51,629 nt of DNA from an uncultured Alphaproteobacteria bacterium. GTDB lineage: Bacteria > Pseudomonadota > Alphaproteobacteria > RUG11792. The translations under genes and the position numbers were made by a program. The stretch spans positions 1 through 51,629 of the forward strand of contig CAUDEV010000001.1 of the NCBI GenBank assembly GCA_958448685.1, given 5' to 3'. The stretch's first letter is position 1. Each line of letters starts with the position of its first letter. The notes beneath the pieces were generated by a model that saw only the letters and a program-made list of their open reading frames with translations, made no database searches and was not told the DNA's origin. Shown in pieces: positions 35,280-43,559 of this stretch.

Positions 35280-36046
35280 TTTCCTGATTTCTCCTTTTCT
35301 AAAAATTCTTTTGCTAACTCCATATATGCGCATGAACCCACGCATTTTACATCATAAATCAATACTGGCCGCCCATAAGAGGGAGCTTCTGATATTTTAA
35401 TATTTCTTGGAATAATACTTTTGAATACTGAGTCTCCTAGATGTTTTCGCACATCATTTTCGACAGATATACTTAATGAATTACGTTTATCATACATAGT
35501 TAATACTATGCCAAAGAGTTTTAATCCTGGGTTATATGCCTTTCGTATTCTATTAATTGATCCTAAAAGATAGCTTAGACCTTCCAACGCATAATATTCG
35601 CATTGCAAAGGCACTAAGACTCCATTTGCCGCTACAAGAGAGTTTAAACTGAGAATTCCCATTGAAGGTGGTGAATCTATTATTATATAGTCAAACATTT
35701 CTCCATATGCTTCTAAAGCCGTTTTTAAGATACTTTCACGATTTTTTTCTTGGACTAACTCAATTTCTGCCCCAACTAGATCAAGGCTGGCCGGAATTAA
35801 TGTTAAACTTGGTATGCTGGTTTTTGTAATTACCTCAGCAAGTGTTTTGCTCCTCGTCAAGAGATCATAGCTGGTGTTTATTTTTTTTGAATATACACCT
35901 AATCCAGTGGTCGCATTACCTTGAGGATCAAAGTCGATTAAAAGTACACGTTTTTTTATGGCCGCAAATGCAGTCGCTAGGTTTACTGCTGTAGTTGTCT
36001 TTCCGACTCCGCCTTTTTGATTTGCTATAGAAATTACTGTTGCCAC
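35264..36046 (-). CDS. parA: Chromosome-partitioning ATPase ParA
   Basis: ParA is a Walker-type ATPase that binds DNA non-specifically and carries ParB-parS complexes. It shows the deviant Walker A KGGVGKTTTAVNLA near residue 10, Walker A' LIDFDPQGNATTGL near residue 37 and the IIIDSPPS Walker B-like segment near residue 120. The length of 260 residues is standard. The start overlaps the end of rsmG by one base (36046) and its end overlaps parB. The order rsmG-parA-parB is the common origin-proximal cluster, though mnmG, usually before rsmG, is not there. Confidence 0.97.
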   Translation of the reverse strand: MATVISIANQKGGVGKTTTAVNLATAFAAIKKRVLLIDFDPQGNATTGLGVYSKKINTSYDLLTRSKTLAEVITKTSIPSLTLIPASLDLVGAEIELVQEKNRESILKTALEAYGEMFDYIIIDSPPSMGILSLNSLVAANGVLVPLQCEYYALEGLSYLLGSINRIRKAYNPGLKLFGIVLTMYDKRNSLSISVENDVRKHLGDSVFKSIIPRNIKISEAPSYGRPVLIYDVKCVGSCAYMELAKEFLEKEKSGKWNKN

Positions 36047-36618
36047 TACTTTCTCCTTATATTTTCAATTAATAGTATTGCGCTTTTGAGATTTGTAACA
36101 CTAGGTTTAGCCAAGAAGTCAAATTCAAAAAAATGTTTTGCTTCTTCTATTTCTTTCATATAATTTTCACCTTTATGAAAAACCCCTTTCAATATTTTCT
36201 TTTTATTTAGAAAGTCAATTAAAATTGATAACGAACCAAATGCTCTAGATGTTGCAATTGTATTTTGCAATGTTTCACGTGAAACATTTAATTTAAAAAC
36301 ATCTCCATTAAATATATCATAATTTAAATCTAACTTCTTTTTTAAATATCTTAAAAAGATACATTTCTTTAGATTTTTTTCACACAATAAAACTTTTTTA
36401 TAGCCATATATTGATAAAGGCACTCCAGGAAATCCCGCCCCAGAACCTATATCTATAATGTAATTATCCTTGTCAATAAAATCAACTATTTGAAGACTGT
36501 CTTTAACATGACGAAGGAAATAATCATTCAATGTGTCTTTTTGGACTAAATTAATTTTTTTGTTCCATTCTTTCAAAATCGATAAGTATTTGTCAAATAG
36601 CTCATTTTGCTGCATCAA
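36046..36618 (-). CDS. rsmG: 16S rRNA (guanine-527-N7)-methyltransferase RsmG (GidB)
   Basis: The enzyme methylates N7 of G527 in 16S rRNA with S-adenosylmethionine. The binding motif IDIGSGAGFPGVPLSI lies near residue 50. The family's NLVQKDTL and KDSLQIVDF precede it, and ATSRAFGSLSILIDF near residue 130 follows. The length of 190 residues is slightly short. A full consensus parS (36271-36286) is embedded in the coding sequence and is translated as NVSRET near residue 112. In some bacteria a parS inside rsmG is known. Loss of rsmG function gives low-level streptomycin tolerance in other species. Confidence 0.94.
   Translation of the reverse strand: MMQQNELFDKYLSILKEWNKKINLVQKDTLNDYFLRHVKDSLQIVDFIDKDNYIIDIGSGAGFPGVPLSIYGYKKVLLCEKNLKKCIFLRYLKKKLDLNYDIFNGDVFKLNVSRETLQNTIATSRAFGSLSILIDFLNKKKILKGVFHKGENYMKEIEEAKHFFEFDFLAKPSVTNLKSAILLIENIRRK
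36271..36286. promoter_or_regulatory. parS site 1 (inside rsmG)
   Basis: Perfect 16-bp palindrome TGTTTCACGTGAAACA, the canonical ParB binding site, followed by ATTTAATTTA on the plus strand. It is read through as NVSRET in RsmG. Confidence 0.95.
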
Positions 36619-36684
36619 TTGATTGTTAAATCAGCCTCTTACTATAAGTCTATCATGAATTTTTTTATCTTTCAATAAATAAAA

Positions 36685-36700
36685 TGTTTCACGTGAAACA
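36685..36700. promoter_or_regulatory. parS site 2 (overlapping the rimI stop)
   Basis: Perfect TGTTTCACGTGAAACA. Read on the minus strand in the rimI frame it supplies codons TGT TTC ACG TGA, so the palindrome itself provides the rimI stop codon. The flanks ATTTTGAATTTA (plus strand) are shared with site 3. Confidence 0.95.
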
Positions 36701-37159
36701 TTTTGAATTTATAATTTTCTGCATCAAATAAGCATCCGTATTTTTAAAATAAGCCTTTCTTAAGAAGATTATCTTAAATTCTTGCTTCTTATAAAATTCA
36801 ATAGCTATTTTATTTGTAACAGAAACTTCAAGGAAAATTTTGAATTCTGATTTAGAAATGTTCCACGTGAAACATTTTGAATTTAAAAGTGCTGTACCAA
36901 TACCCATTTTTCGATAATTGGGATGAGTTGCTATATATACGATATCTGCTTCGAAATCAGATACCTGAAATATAATATATCCTAGCAATGTTTTATTTAA
37001 GAATGCTCCCGCAGTTTTGTATTGTTGAAGATTTAAATAGGCGTTAAGAGAAGAATCTGAAATTGGATAGTTAGCAAAATGTTTCACGTGAAACATTTTC
37101 AAATTTTGAAAATCATTAAGATTTAAAATTCTAATATGAATATTCTGGAGTAAATCCAT
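36689..37159 (-). CDS. rimI: Ribosomal-protein-alanine N-acetyltransferase RimI-like
   Basis: A GNAT acetyltransferase that probably modifies the N-terminus of ribosomal protein S18. It shows the VYIATHPNYRKMGIGTALL acetyl-CoA motif (near residue 74; R/K-x-x-G-x-G), the FLEVSVTNKIAIEFYKKQEFK motif and a closing aromatic YLMQK. In place of the usual Ala/Leu helix after GIGTALL the sequence reads NSKCFTWNISK, which is parS site 3 in translation; the spacing to FLEV is unchanged, so the helix residues are replaced rather than extended. The last residues NSKCFT and the stop come from parS site 2. The gene overlaps tsaB by 29 bp, the usual tsaB-rimI pairing. Confidence 0.88.
   Translation of the reverse strand: MDLLQNIHIRILNLNDFQNLKMFHVKHFANYPISDSSLNAYLNLQQYKTAGAFLNKTLLGYIIFQVSDFEADIVYIATHPNYRKMGIGTALLNSKCFTWNISKSEFKIFLEVSVTNKIAIEFYKKQEFKIIFLRKAYFKNTDAYLMQKIINSKCFT
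36859..36874. promoter_or_regulatory. parS site 3 (inside rimI, one mismatch)
   Basis: On the plus strand the site reads TGTTCCACGTGAAACA, one base off consensus. On the minus, coding strand the change turns an in-frame TGA into TGG, allowing rimI to be read through. The flanks match site 2. Confidence 0.9.
37080..37095. promoter_or_regulatory. parS site 4 (N-terminal part of rimI)
   Basis: Perfect TGTTTCACGTGAAACA within rimI, translated as MFHVKHF near residue 23. Together the four sites span 825 bp, which points to proximity to the replication origin. Confidence 0.95.
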
Positions 37160-37715
37160 AATTTATTTGAAGATCTGTGTTTATAAATTGAGAATTTAGT
37201 AAAATAAGAGAAGTATTTAGGAGATCCATTTGAAGTTTTGCTAAGTTAATATTTGAAAATAACCCTGAACTCTCAGCAAATATTAGCTCATTATTTTGTG
37301 AATACTCTTTTGACAAATTTTCTATATTTATTTCCTCTAATTTATTGTTATTGAATCGAGAAGTGAAATAGTCTCCTCGCATTGTCGGGATACCAATAGT
37401 TCCTTTTGAGTAAGTTTCATTTAAGACTTTAAGATAAGTCAGAAAATGGGAAATTCCGCAAAATTTAGCTGTTGGAAAGGAAATTGCAAAGGCCTTTACG
37501 ATAGAATTAATAATTCGAATACTTGTAAAAGAGCAAGGCCCCGAAGAATAGATTAAATTTTCTAAATTATTGATTGAACATTTCGAAATAACATCAGAAA
37601 TAAAAAGAGGTATATTGTCCGCAAGATTCCTCGTTTCGGTTTCAATATATATGTCTTCCAGATCTCCACAAACTATATGAAATTCCTTGCCTTTCAAGAA
37701 AATAGAAATATTCAT
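37131..37715 (-). CDS. tsaB: tRNA threonylcarbamoyladenosine biosynthesis protein TsaB
   Basis: TsaB is the non-catalytic partner of TsaD in making the t6A37 modification of ANN-decoding tRNAs. It is short and divergent (194 residues) but keeps the family's SSGPCSFTSIRIINSIVKAFA (relatives have GPGSFTGLR) near residue 58 and the following CGISHF segment. The ASKHA fold phosphate-binding loops are degenerate, as is normal for TsaB. The start is 4 bp inside the radical SAM gene's end. It forms a run with rimI and rsmG. TsaD, TsaC and TsaE are not in the window. Confidence 0.88.
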   Translation of the reverse strand: MNISIFLKGKEFHIVCGDLEDIYIETETRNLADNIPLFISDVISKCSINNLENLIYSSGPCSFTSIRIINSIVKAFAISFPTAKFCGISHFLTYLKVLNETYSKGTIGIPTMRGDYFTSRFNNNKLEEINIENLSKEYSQNNELIFAESSGLFSNINLAKLQMDLLNTSLILLNSQFINTDLQINYGFTPEYSY

Positions 37716-38398
37716 TGACGTCTGATCTCGACTTCCGTATATTTTGAAATATCAGCTAAAACATTCTCATCAGGCAGAGGTATGTTCAAATCTTTGCCTG
37801 AAGAACGTATTATGCACTCTTGCAAAACCCACTTTTTAACACCTTTTGAATTTAAAAATTTTGCAATATTAATTAGATCTTCTGAATTGATATTTCTTGA
37901 ATCTACAGTGGTTCTGATTTCAAAATTTATTCCAGAATTTCGAAGTAATTCAAAAGATTCCAAAGCTAGTTTGCCGGAATTTGGCACTTTTGTTATATTT
38001 TCATATTTTTCAAAATCCGTTTTTATATCAAAACCCACCCAATCTAAAATAGGCAAAACTTGTTCAAATTTATTCGGAATTGTCCCGGCCGTATGAATTC
38101 CTGTTAAAAATCCCTCTTGTCTTATAATTGAAATTGCATCATATAGATCCTTTTGCATAAGAGGTTCTCCTCCACTAAACACAACTGCATCCAATAGATC
38201 TTTTCGTTCTTTCAGAAAAGATAAAAGTTCATCAAATTCAATAGTGGCCGGTTTTTTATAATCTTGAAAATCCGGATTATGGCAATAAACGCAACGTATT
38301 GGACAGCCTTGAGAAAAAACAACTGCAGATAATTTCCCCGGGTAATCTAAAGTAGAAAATTTTAAAACTGCAGCTATTTTAAAATCAAGAGTTGGCAT
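37712..38398 (-). CDS. Radical SAM activating enzyme of the NrdG2 type
   Basis: The radical SAM cluster motif is CPIRCVYC (C-x3-C-x2-C) near residue 31, followed by FSGGEPLMQKDL (SAM-binding GGE near residue 76) and IHTAGTIPNKF. The length of 228 residues and the opening FSTLDYPGKLSAVVFSQG match the family called anaerobic ribonucleotide-reductase activating protein. No anaerobic reductase NrdD is in the window, so the target may be elsewhere or may be another glycyl-radical or modification system. It lies between thrS (6 bp upstream) and tsaB (overlap of 4 bp), so is probably co-transcribed. Confidence 0.88.
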   Translation of the reverse strand: MPTLDFKIAAVLKFSTLDYPGKLSAVVFSQGCPIRCVYCHNPDFQDYKKPATIEFDELLSFLKERKDLLDAVVFSGGEPLMQKDLYDAISIIRQEGFLTGIHTAGTIPNKFEQVLPILDWVGFDIKTDFEKYENITKVPNSGKLALESFELLRNSGINFEIRTTVDSRNINSEDLINIAKFLNSKGVKKWVLQECIIRSSGKDLNIPLPDENVLADISKYTEVEIRRQ

Positions 38399-38404
38399 AG
38401 ACTT

Positions 38405-40321
38405 TTATTCCGAAAAAGATTTAGATTTTTGTTCAAGATTTTTAAAGAATTCGAGCATAGAATTAAGATCTATTGTTAGTGTATCGTTTGAATTAAGTTG
38501 CCTGATACTAATAGCTCTTTTTTCAATTTCATTTTTCCCTAGGATTATAATAGCAGGAATCTTTGCAAGAGAATGCTGTCTGATTTTATAATTTATCTTC
38601 TCATTTTCCGTATCAAGCTCTGTTCTAAATCCTTCGTTTGCCAAAATAGATTGAACTTCCTTTGCGTAATCAATACTTTCATCCGTCACTGTTGCTATTG
38701 CAATCTGAACAGGAGCAAGCCAAAATGGAAATTTCCCAGCATAATTTTCAATAAGAATTCCAATAAATCTTTCCAGAGATCCCACAATTGCACGATGAAG
38801 CATAACCGGCGTTTGCTTGTTTCCATCAGGATCAATATAGTGAATATTAAAACGTTCTGGCAAATTGAAATCAACCTGAAGAGTTCCACATTGCCAATCA
38901 CGTCCGAGACAATCTTTCAAAACAAATTCTAATTTAGGACCATAGAAAGCTCCTTCACCTTTGTTTATAGTATAACTTAGGCCTGCAGCATTTGCCGCAT
39001 CCATGAGCGATTTTTCAGCTAAATCCCAAACTTCATCACTTCCAACGCGTTTTTCAGGGCGATCCGAAAATTTGACTTTAATTTCATGAAATCCGAAAGC
39101 AGCATAAATCTCTTTCAAGATTGAACAAACATCCATAGTTTCTGAAACTATTTGGTCTGAAGAACAGAAAATATGACCATCATCTTGCATAAACGCTCTT
39201 AGTCTCATGACTCCATGAAGTGAACCTGAGGATTCATTTCGATGACATAAACCAAATTCTCCCATACGAATTGGTAAATCGCGATAACTCTTGACGGCGC
39301 CTGTTTTATAACATATTATATGTCCCGGGCAATTCATAGGCTTTACGGCCATTTGAGTGTCTTCATCTTCAACAACAAACATATTTTCTTTGAATTTCGC
39401 CCAATGTCCAGAAGTTTCCCAGAGAGATTTATTCATAAGCTGTGGAGTTTGAACAAGAAAATATCCATGTTTTCTAATAACAGATGTAATGTAATCTTTA
39501 ATTAAATTAAATAAAATGCAACCGTTTTTTAACCAAAAAACATTTCCTGGAGCAACGTCATCCAAATGAAATATCCCCAATTCTGGCCCAAGTTTCCTGT
39601 GATCACGAGCTTGTGCTTCTTCAAGAAGAGTGAAATAAGCCGTCAGTTCTTTTTTTGTTGGGAAAACGGTCCCATAAATTCTTTGAAGCATATCATTCTT
39701 GCTATCTCCACGCCAATAAGCACCAGCAACAGAGGTCAATTTAAACGTCTCAGAAGAAATATATCCCGTTGAAGGAATATGAGGACCCCGACATAAATCT
39801 GAAAAATCTCCTATTGCATATATGCTTACTTTTTCAGAATCTATAGAGTCAATCAATTCGAGTTTATATTTCTGATCTTTTGAAGAGAAGTATTTTTTAG
39901 CTTCAGATTTTGTCATTTCAGAACGAACAAATGGCAAATTAGCCGCAATGATTTCTTTCATTTTTTGTTCTATCAATGGCAGCTGATCAATTGAAAAATC
40001 TTTTTCAGATTTTATATCATAATAAAATCCATTCTCAATGGCAGGTCCAATTGCTAATTTGGCCTTTGGATCTATTTCCAAAACCGCCTTTGCAAGAACA
40101 TGAGCTGTTGAATGACGAAGTATGTCAAGACCTTCTTGATCAGAATAGGTTAGTAATGTAATTTTATCATTTTCATTTAATTTCGTTGATAAATCAACAA
40201 GTTTTTCATTAATCTTTGCTGCTAAAACTTTTTTTTGTATACCGATTTTGCAAGCAAGATCTAATGCAGAAGAATCATCTTCTATTTCAAATTTTTCGTT
40301 ATTTTTTAAGTATATAATCAT
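38405..40321 (-). CDS. thrS: Threonine--tRNA ligase
   Basis: Class II aminoacyl-tRNA synthetase. It has an N-terminal TGS domain (1-62), the second editing domain with the DFSDLCRGPHIPSTG motif near residue 175 (HxxxH and Cys zinc-like site), and the catalytic core with motif 1 near 270, motif 2 FGLCHRNESSGSLHGVMR near 360 (Zn ligand region MNCPGH at about 335) and motif 3 near 510 (HRAIVGSLERF). The C-terminal anticodon-binding domain covers residues 540-635. The length of 638 residues is normal. gatC ends 14 bp upstream of it and is transcribed with it. Confidence 0.97.
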   Translation of the reverse strand: MIIYLKNNEKFEIEDDSSALDLACKIGIQKKVLAAKINEKLVDLSTKLNENDKITLLTYSDQEGLDILRHSTAHVLAKAVLEIDPKAKLAIGPAIENGFYYDIKSEKDFSIDQLPLIEQKMKEIIAANLPFVRSEMTKSEAKKYFSSKDQKYKLELIDSIDSEKVSIYAIGDFSDLCRGPHIPSTGYISSETFKLTSVAGAYWRGDSKNDMLQRIYGTVFPTKKELTAYFTLLEEAQARDHRKLGPELGIFHLDDVAPGNVFWLKNGCILFNLIKDYITSVIRKHGYFLVQTPQLMNKSLWETSGHWAKFKENMFVVEDEDTQMAVKPMNCPGHIICYKTGAVKSYRDLPIRMGEFGLCHRNESSGSLHGVMRLRAFMQDDGHIFCSSDQIVSETMDVCSILKEIYAAFGFHEIKVKFSDRPEKRVGSDEVWDLAEKSLMDAANAAGLSYTINKGEGAFYGPKLEFVLKDCLGRDWQCGTLQVDFNLPERFNIHYIDPDGNKQTPVMLHRAIVGSLERFIGILIENYAGKFPFWLAPVQIAIATVTDESIDYAKEVQSILANEGFRTELDTENEKINYKIRQHSLAKIPAIIILGKNEIEKRAISIRQLNSNDTLTIDLNSMLEFFKNLEQKSKSFSE

Positions 40322-40334
40322 TATTTCCCCTTAT

Positions 40335-40619
40335 TTATTCAACAACTTTCGGAACTGAATACATGTCAAATTTTTTGTATTTCGAGTTGCTCAATAACTC
40401 TTCTTTTGTGTTTGTCATTAATGGAATATCTTTTCTTTCAGGAGTATCTTCCATATCTTTCAGATTATTTATATCAACATCAGAAACATCAATTTTTGAG
40501 AGCTGCTCTATCCAATTGAAAACTTGGTTTAATTTATTGAGGAATTGATCTTTCTCGTTTTCCTCAATTTTAATTTTGGCTAACCGACAAACTTTGTCAA
40601 GATCCGTTATATTTAACAC
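40335..40619 (-). CDS. gatC: Aspartyl/glutamyl-tRNA(Asn/Gln) amidotransferase subunit C
   Basis: This is the small subunit of GatCAB, which converts Glu-tRNA(Gln) and Asp-tRNA(Asn) to the amides. It shows the N-terminal VCRLAKIKIEENE helix, the central LNKLNQVFNWIEQLSKIDV and the conserved C-terminus PLMTN...MYSVPKVVE. At 94 residues the length is normal. gatA and gatB are not adjacent; in some alphaproteobacteria they are separated from gatC. It lies 14 bp before thrS. Confidence 0.95.
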   Translation of the reverse strand: MLNITDLDKVCRLAKIKIEENEKDQFLNKLNQVFNWIEQLSKIDVSDVDINNLKDMEDTPERKDIPLMTNTKEELLSNSKYKKFDMYSVPKVVE

Positions 40620-40683
40620 GATTCATTTATGAAAATGATATTACACCTTATATGATATCATTTTATGGATAATTTTCCAATAC

Positions 40684-41664
40684 TCATAATATATGATCAT
40701 GACCTTTTAAAGTGATGATTCTTCCTCTTGGAGTTTTTTGAATTAATCCTCTTTGAATTAAATATGGCTCTATGACTTCTTCAATTGTATTTGCTGATTC
40801 ACAAAGTGCCGCTGCAATTGTGTCCAAGCCAACAGGACCTCCTCCAAATAGGTCTTTTATAATTCCAAGATACTTTTTATCTTCTGAATCCAATCCCATA
40901 GGATCAACATTTAATTGATCTAAAGAAGCAACCGTTATATCATAAGTTATTATTTTTTTCTCACTAAAACTTGAAAAATCCCGGATTCTCCTGAGCAATC
41001 TATACGCTATTCTTGGAGTTCCACGTGATCTTTTTGAGATTTCTAATGCTGCTGCTTCTTCTATTTCAAATCCCAATAAAGTTGTATTCCTCTCGATTAT
41101 TGAGGCTAGTTCTTCAATTGTATAAAATTCAAAACGAAGTGGTATACCAAAACGTTCACGCAATGGTTGAGTTAATAATCCTAATCGCGTTGTTGCTGCA
41201 ACGACAGTAAATTGAGGAATATCTATTCGAATGGATTTAGCAGTTTGTCCCTCTCCAATTAATATATCTATTTTAAAATCCTCCATTGCCGGATACAACA
41301 TTTCTTCAACAGCGGGATTCATACGATGTATTTCATCAATAAATAAGACATCCTTCTCATTCATATTTGTTAGTATAGCTGCTAAATCTCCAGGCTTTGT
41401 CAATATAGGACCAGATGTAATTTTTATGGAAGAGCCCATTTCATTAGCAATTATTTGTGCCATTGTGGTTTTTCCAAGTCCCGGAGGGCCTGATAAAAGA
41501 ACGTGATCCAAAGCCTCATTACGTGTTTTTGCTGCGTTTATGAAGACTTCTAAATTCTTGCATATTGCTTTTTGTCCTGTGAAATATTCCAAAGATTTTG
41601 GACGAAGAGACTTGTCTGCAAAAATATCTTCAGGTGATAAATTCGGAGTTACAATCCTATCCAT
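40684..41664 (-). CDS. ruvB: Holliday junction branch-migration ATPase RuvB
   Basis: A hexameric AAA+ motor of the RuvABC system. The start MDRIVTPNLSP at 41664 fits the family; a longer frame to 41742 has no support. Walker A SGPPGLGKTTMAQ is near residue 54, Walker B LFIDEIHRM near residue 106, sensor 1 VVAATTRLG near 150, the arginine-finger region TQPLRERFGIPLRFEF near 162, and the C-terminal winged helix (YLIQRGLIQKTPRGR) near 300. The product is 326 residues. It lies apart from ruvC and ruvA. Confidence 0.96.
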   Translation of the reverse strand: MDRIVTPNLSPEDIFADKSLRPKSLEYFTGQKAICKNLEVFINAAKTRNEALDHVLLSGPPGLGKTTMAQIIANEMGSSIKITSGPILTKPGDLAAILTNMNEKDVLFIDEIHRMNPAVEEMLYPAMEDFKIDILIGEGQTAKSIRIDIPQFTVVAATTRLGLLTQPLRERFGIPLRFEFYTIEELASIIERNTTLLGFEIEEAAALEISKRSRGTPRIAYRLLRRIRDFSSFSEKKIITYDITVASLDQLNVDPMGLDSEDKKYLGIIKDLFGGGPVGLDTIAAALCESANTIEEVIEPYLIQRGLIQKTPRGRIITLKGHDHIL

Positions 41665-41763
41665 TATACTCTCATTATGAATAATTAAAATTATTATAAC
41701 ATATTTTGAATAGCTTTGATTATTTGTTGTTTTCGGGAACAAATAGATTTGGGAATCATGAGC

Positions 41764-41805
41764 GCGCGACGTGTGGTAAAATATTCAGGGTACCACACGT
41801 CGCGC
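41764..41805. repeat. 42-bp covarying palindrome, copy 4
   Basis: Perfect 15-bp arms GCGCGACGTGTGGTA and TACCACACGTCGCGC around the loop AAATATTCAGGG. It sits 36 bp past the 3' end of the MORN-repeat gene and about 100 bp upstream of the ruvB start. Confidence 0.95.
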
Positions 41806-41841
41806 ACTAAATTTCAGACGTAATGGCCATAAAAAGTTTTG

Positions 41842-42423
41842 TCAATTTTTTATTTCAACTCCTGTTTTATCATAAGTTTTTGTATATCCTTGAGCTTTTC
41901 CTTCTATGTATGGTGTTATGGACATAACTTCTCCTGATGGATAGAAGGTTACTTTATCTCCGCTTAATAATCCATTTTCAAAAAAGGAAAGCTCATATAT
42001 ACCCCCTCCTTGCGATTTTGGATAATAAAGTAGATTTTTTCCGGATTTCAATCCATGAATATATTCGCATTCCAAAACTACATCACCAAACTCATCAAAC
42101 GCTTTAAAATGCCCATGTTGAAGTCCGTTCTTATATTCGGACTGAATTTGCTTAATTCCATTTTCGAAATACGTAGTAAATTTTCCGTCTTGTTTCCCAT
42201 TTTTGTATTCGATAATCGAAAGAATCTTTCCCGTTGGATAATATTGTTTTACTTCTCCATTTATGAGGTCGTTTTCATAGTTTATTTCAGAGAGAATAAT
42301 ATTTTCAGGAGATACAAATGTCGTTTTCCCATGCTTTTGTCCATTGACAAAGTGTATGATAACTTTCCCATTTGTAACTTCCTGAACAAATTCTCCAGTG
42401 AAATTATCATTAATTTCAGGCAT
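41842..42423 (-). CDS. MORN-repeat variant protein
   Basis: The 193-residue protein consists of about six to seven copies of a 22-residue beta-hairpin repeat of the MORN_2 type: short runs such as NGKQDGKFTTYFENGIKQI, NGLQHGHFKAFDEFGDVV and EGKAQGYTKTYDKTGVEI with G-x-x-x-Y/F-x-x-G spacing. Such proteins bind lipids or act as scaffolds, and are frequent in intracellular bacteria; the family is also called YwqK antitoxin-like. There is no signal peptide. It overlaps the end of the upstream secreted-protein gene by 8 bp, so the two form a small operon. The function is not established. Confidence 0.8.
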   Translation of the reverse strand: MPEINDNFTGEFVQEVTNGKVIIHFVNGQKHGKTTFVSPENIILSEINYENDLINGEVKQYYPTGKILSIIEYKNGKQDGKFTTYFENGIKQIQSEYKNGLQHGHFKAFDEFGDVVLECEYIHGLKSGKNLLYYPKSQGGGIYELSFFENGLLSGDKVTFYPSGEVMSITPYIEGKAQGYTKTYDKTGVEIKN

Positions 42424-43054
42424 TTTCTTTTACAAAGTTATCTAATGCTTCACAGCATCTTTTTGCTCTTTCATTAGATGTTAAAGCATTAATCTTGATT
42501 CCGTTTTTTTCAAAATATTTTCTCATAACAGATTTTGCCCCATCAATAAGAGGAATATTTAGAACAATTATTTCCCTTATTTTTCCAAGTTTAGAATCAT
42601 CTTTTGAAAAAATAACAGACATATCAACATTGTCATTTTTTCCGTTTAAAATACATTTTGTGGAAAGTGTTGAGTTTTTTTCAACTGTATGAAAATTACT
42701 TCCTAGTTTATATTCTTTTACAGTTTGTAATGTTGCAGTTTTTAATCTCCAAAGCAAAAAATTCACTAAAGATTCAATCAGCTTATCGTTTTTTTCACCA
42801 CAGAAATTTTTTGAAATCGCGGTCGTATCCAAATTGTTTAAAGCAAATTTCATCATACTCTGCTCATTTGCTCCTTTTTCAACTAAGTTAATAAATTCTG
42901 GATACATTTCTTTTATTTTATTTTCTGCAGTTGTTTGCAAGTCTGTTTTTTGGCTATTTGCTATTGCTTTGTTTAAATATGACTCACTAATAAATCCTGA
43001 ACATAAGAAAGCAAACATAGCCGTCATAGCTAAAGAAATTTTTTTTAATGACAT
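42416..43054 (-). CDS. Secreted MlaC/Ttg2-like protein
   Basis: A signal peptide (MSLKKISLAMTAMFAFLCSGFI, cut near residue 21-33) is followed by a helical body: DTTAISKNFCGEKN near residue 75, LVNFLLWRLKTATLQTVKEYKLG, then a beta segment and a closing VLNIPLIDGAKSVMRKYFEKNGI (compare the MlaC ending with G-I/V-S-L near here). MlaC proteins shuttle phospholipids between the inner- and outer-membrane complexes. The match is moderate and the other Mla genes are not nearby, so this is tentative. It is co-transcribed with the MORN-repeat gene. Confidence 0.55.
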   Translation of the reverse strand: MSLKKISLAMTAMFAFLCSGFISESYLNKAIANSQKTDLQTTAENKIKEMYPEFINLVEKGANEQSMMKFALNNLDTTAISKNFCGEKNDKLIESLVNFLLWRLKTATLQTVKEYKLGSNFHTVEKNSTLSTKCILNGKNDNVDMSVIFSKDDSKLGKIREIIVLNIPLIDGAKSVMRKYFEKNGIKINALTSNERAKRCCEALDNFVKENA

Positions 43055-43159
43055 AATATTAAAACCAGTTAAAAATTCTTTCTTTTATTATAACATATTT
43101 TTCATATGATACACTTGTTAGATTTCAAAATTTTCATGTATAGCTAATTGTTAAGATTA

Positions 43160-43246
43160 TGGTGCCCTCGGGGAGACTCGAACTCCCATGTTTCGAAAAA
43201 CGGCAGATTTTGAGTCTGCTGCGTCTACCAATTCCGCCACAAAGGC
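43160..43246 (-). tRNA. tRNA-Leu (anticodon CAA)
   Basis: An 87-nt class II tRNA on the minus strand with an encoded CCA end. The acceptor stem pairs GCCTTTG with CGAGGGC (two G-U wobbles). The anticodon loop CTCAAAA in the stem GCAGA...TCTGC gives anticodon CAA. There is a long variable arm (around 43193-43205) and the T-arm has GTTCGAGTC. The gene is isolated, with no adjacent att-like repeat. Confidence 0.95.
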
Positions 43247-43349
43247 TTATTTTGATTATAAGCCACATTATCAAAAAAATCAATCTAAATATGATAAACT
43301 GTATTATTTCAAAAGATGTGAGACAAAAAGAGAGTCTTCTAACGCAGAT

Positions 43350-43559
43350 TTAATATACAATTAAGAAATCTTCCTGTGTTTCATGTAAAAATTCTTCTAT
43401 AATAATGCGATTCATTCGCTCCAGATTTCCATTGATCTTCGGTGAAGTATGCGGCAAAACAAATAATGGAATTCTTAATTCTTCGCATATTGTTTCAAAA
43501 TCTTTCATAAATTCACTATCTCTATCAACTTGTATAGACTTAATAGGAAAGGATCTCTT
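43350..43559 (-). pseudogene. DDE (rve) transposase C-terminal fragment
   Basis: The frame reads SIQVDRDSEFMKDFETICEE, then LRIPLFVLPHTSPKINGNLER (catalytic Asp of the D-x-E-F stretch and the Glu of NLERMNR) and ends LHETQEDFL, IVY at TAA 43350-43352. It is the second half of an integrase-core domain of the IS481/IS3 type, about 67 codons, without start or N-terminus. Its 5' part overlaps the last codons of yggU, which suggests that the insertion or later deletion reset the end of that gene. Only the family call is firm. Confidence 0.75.
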
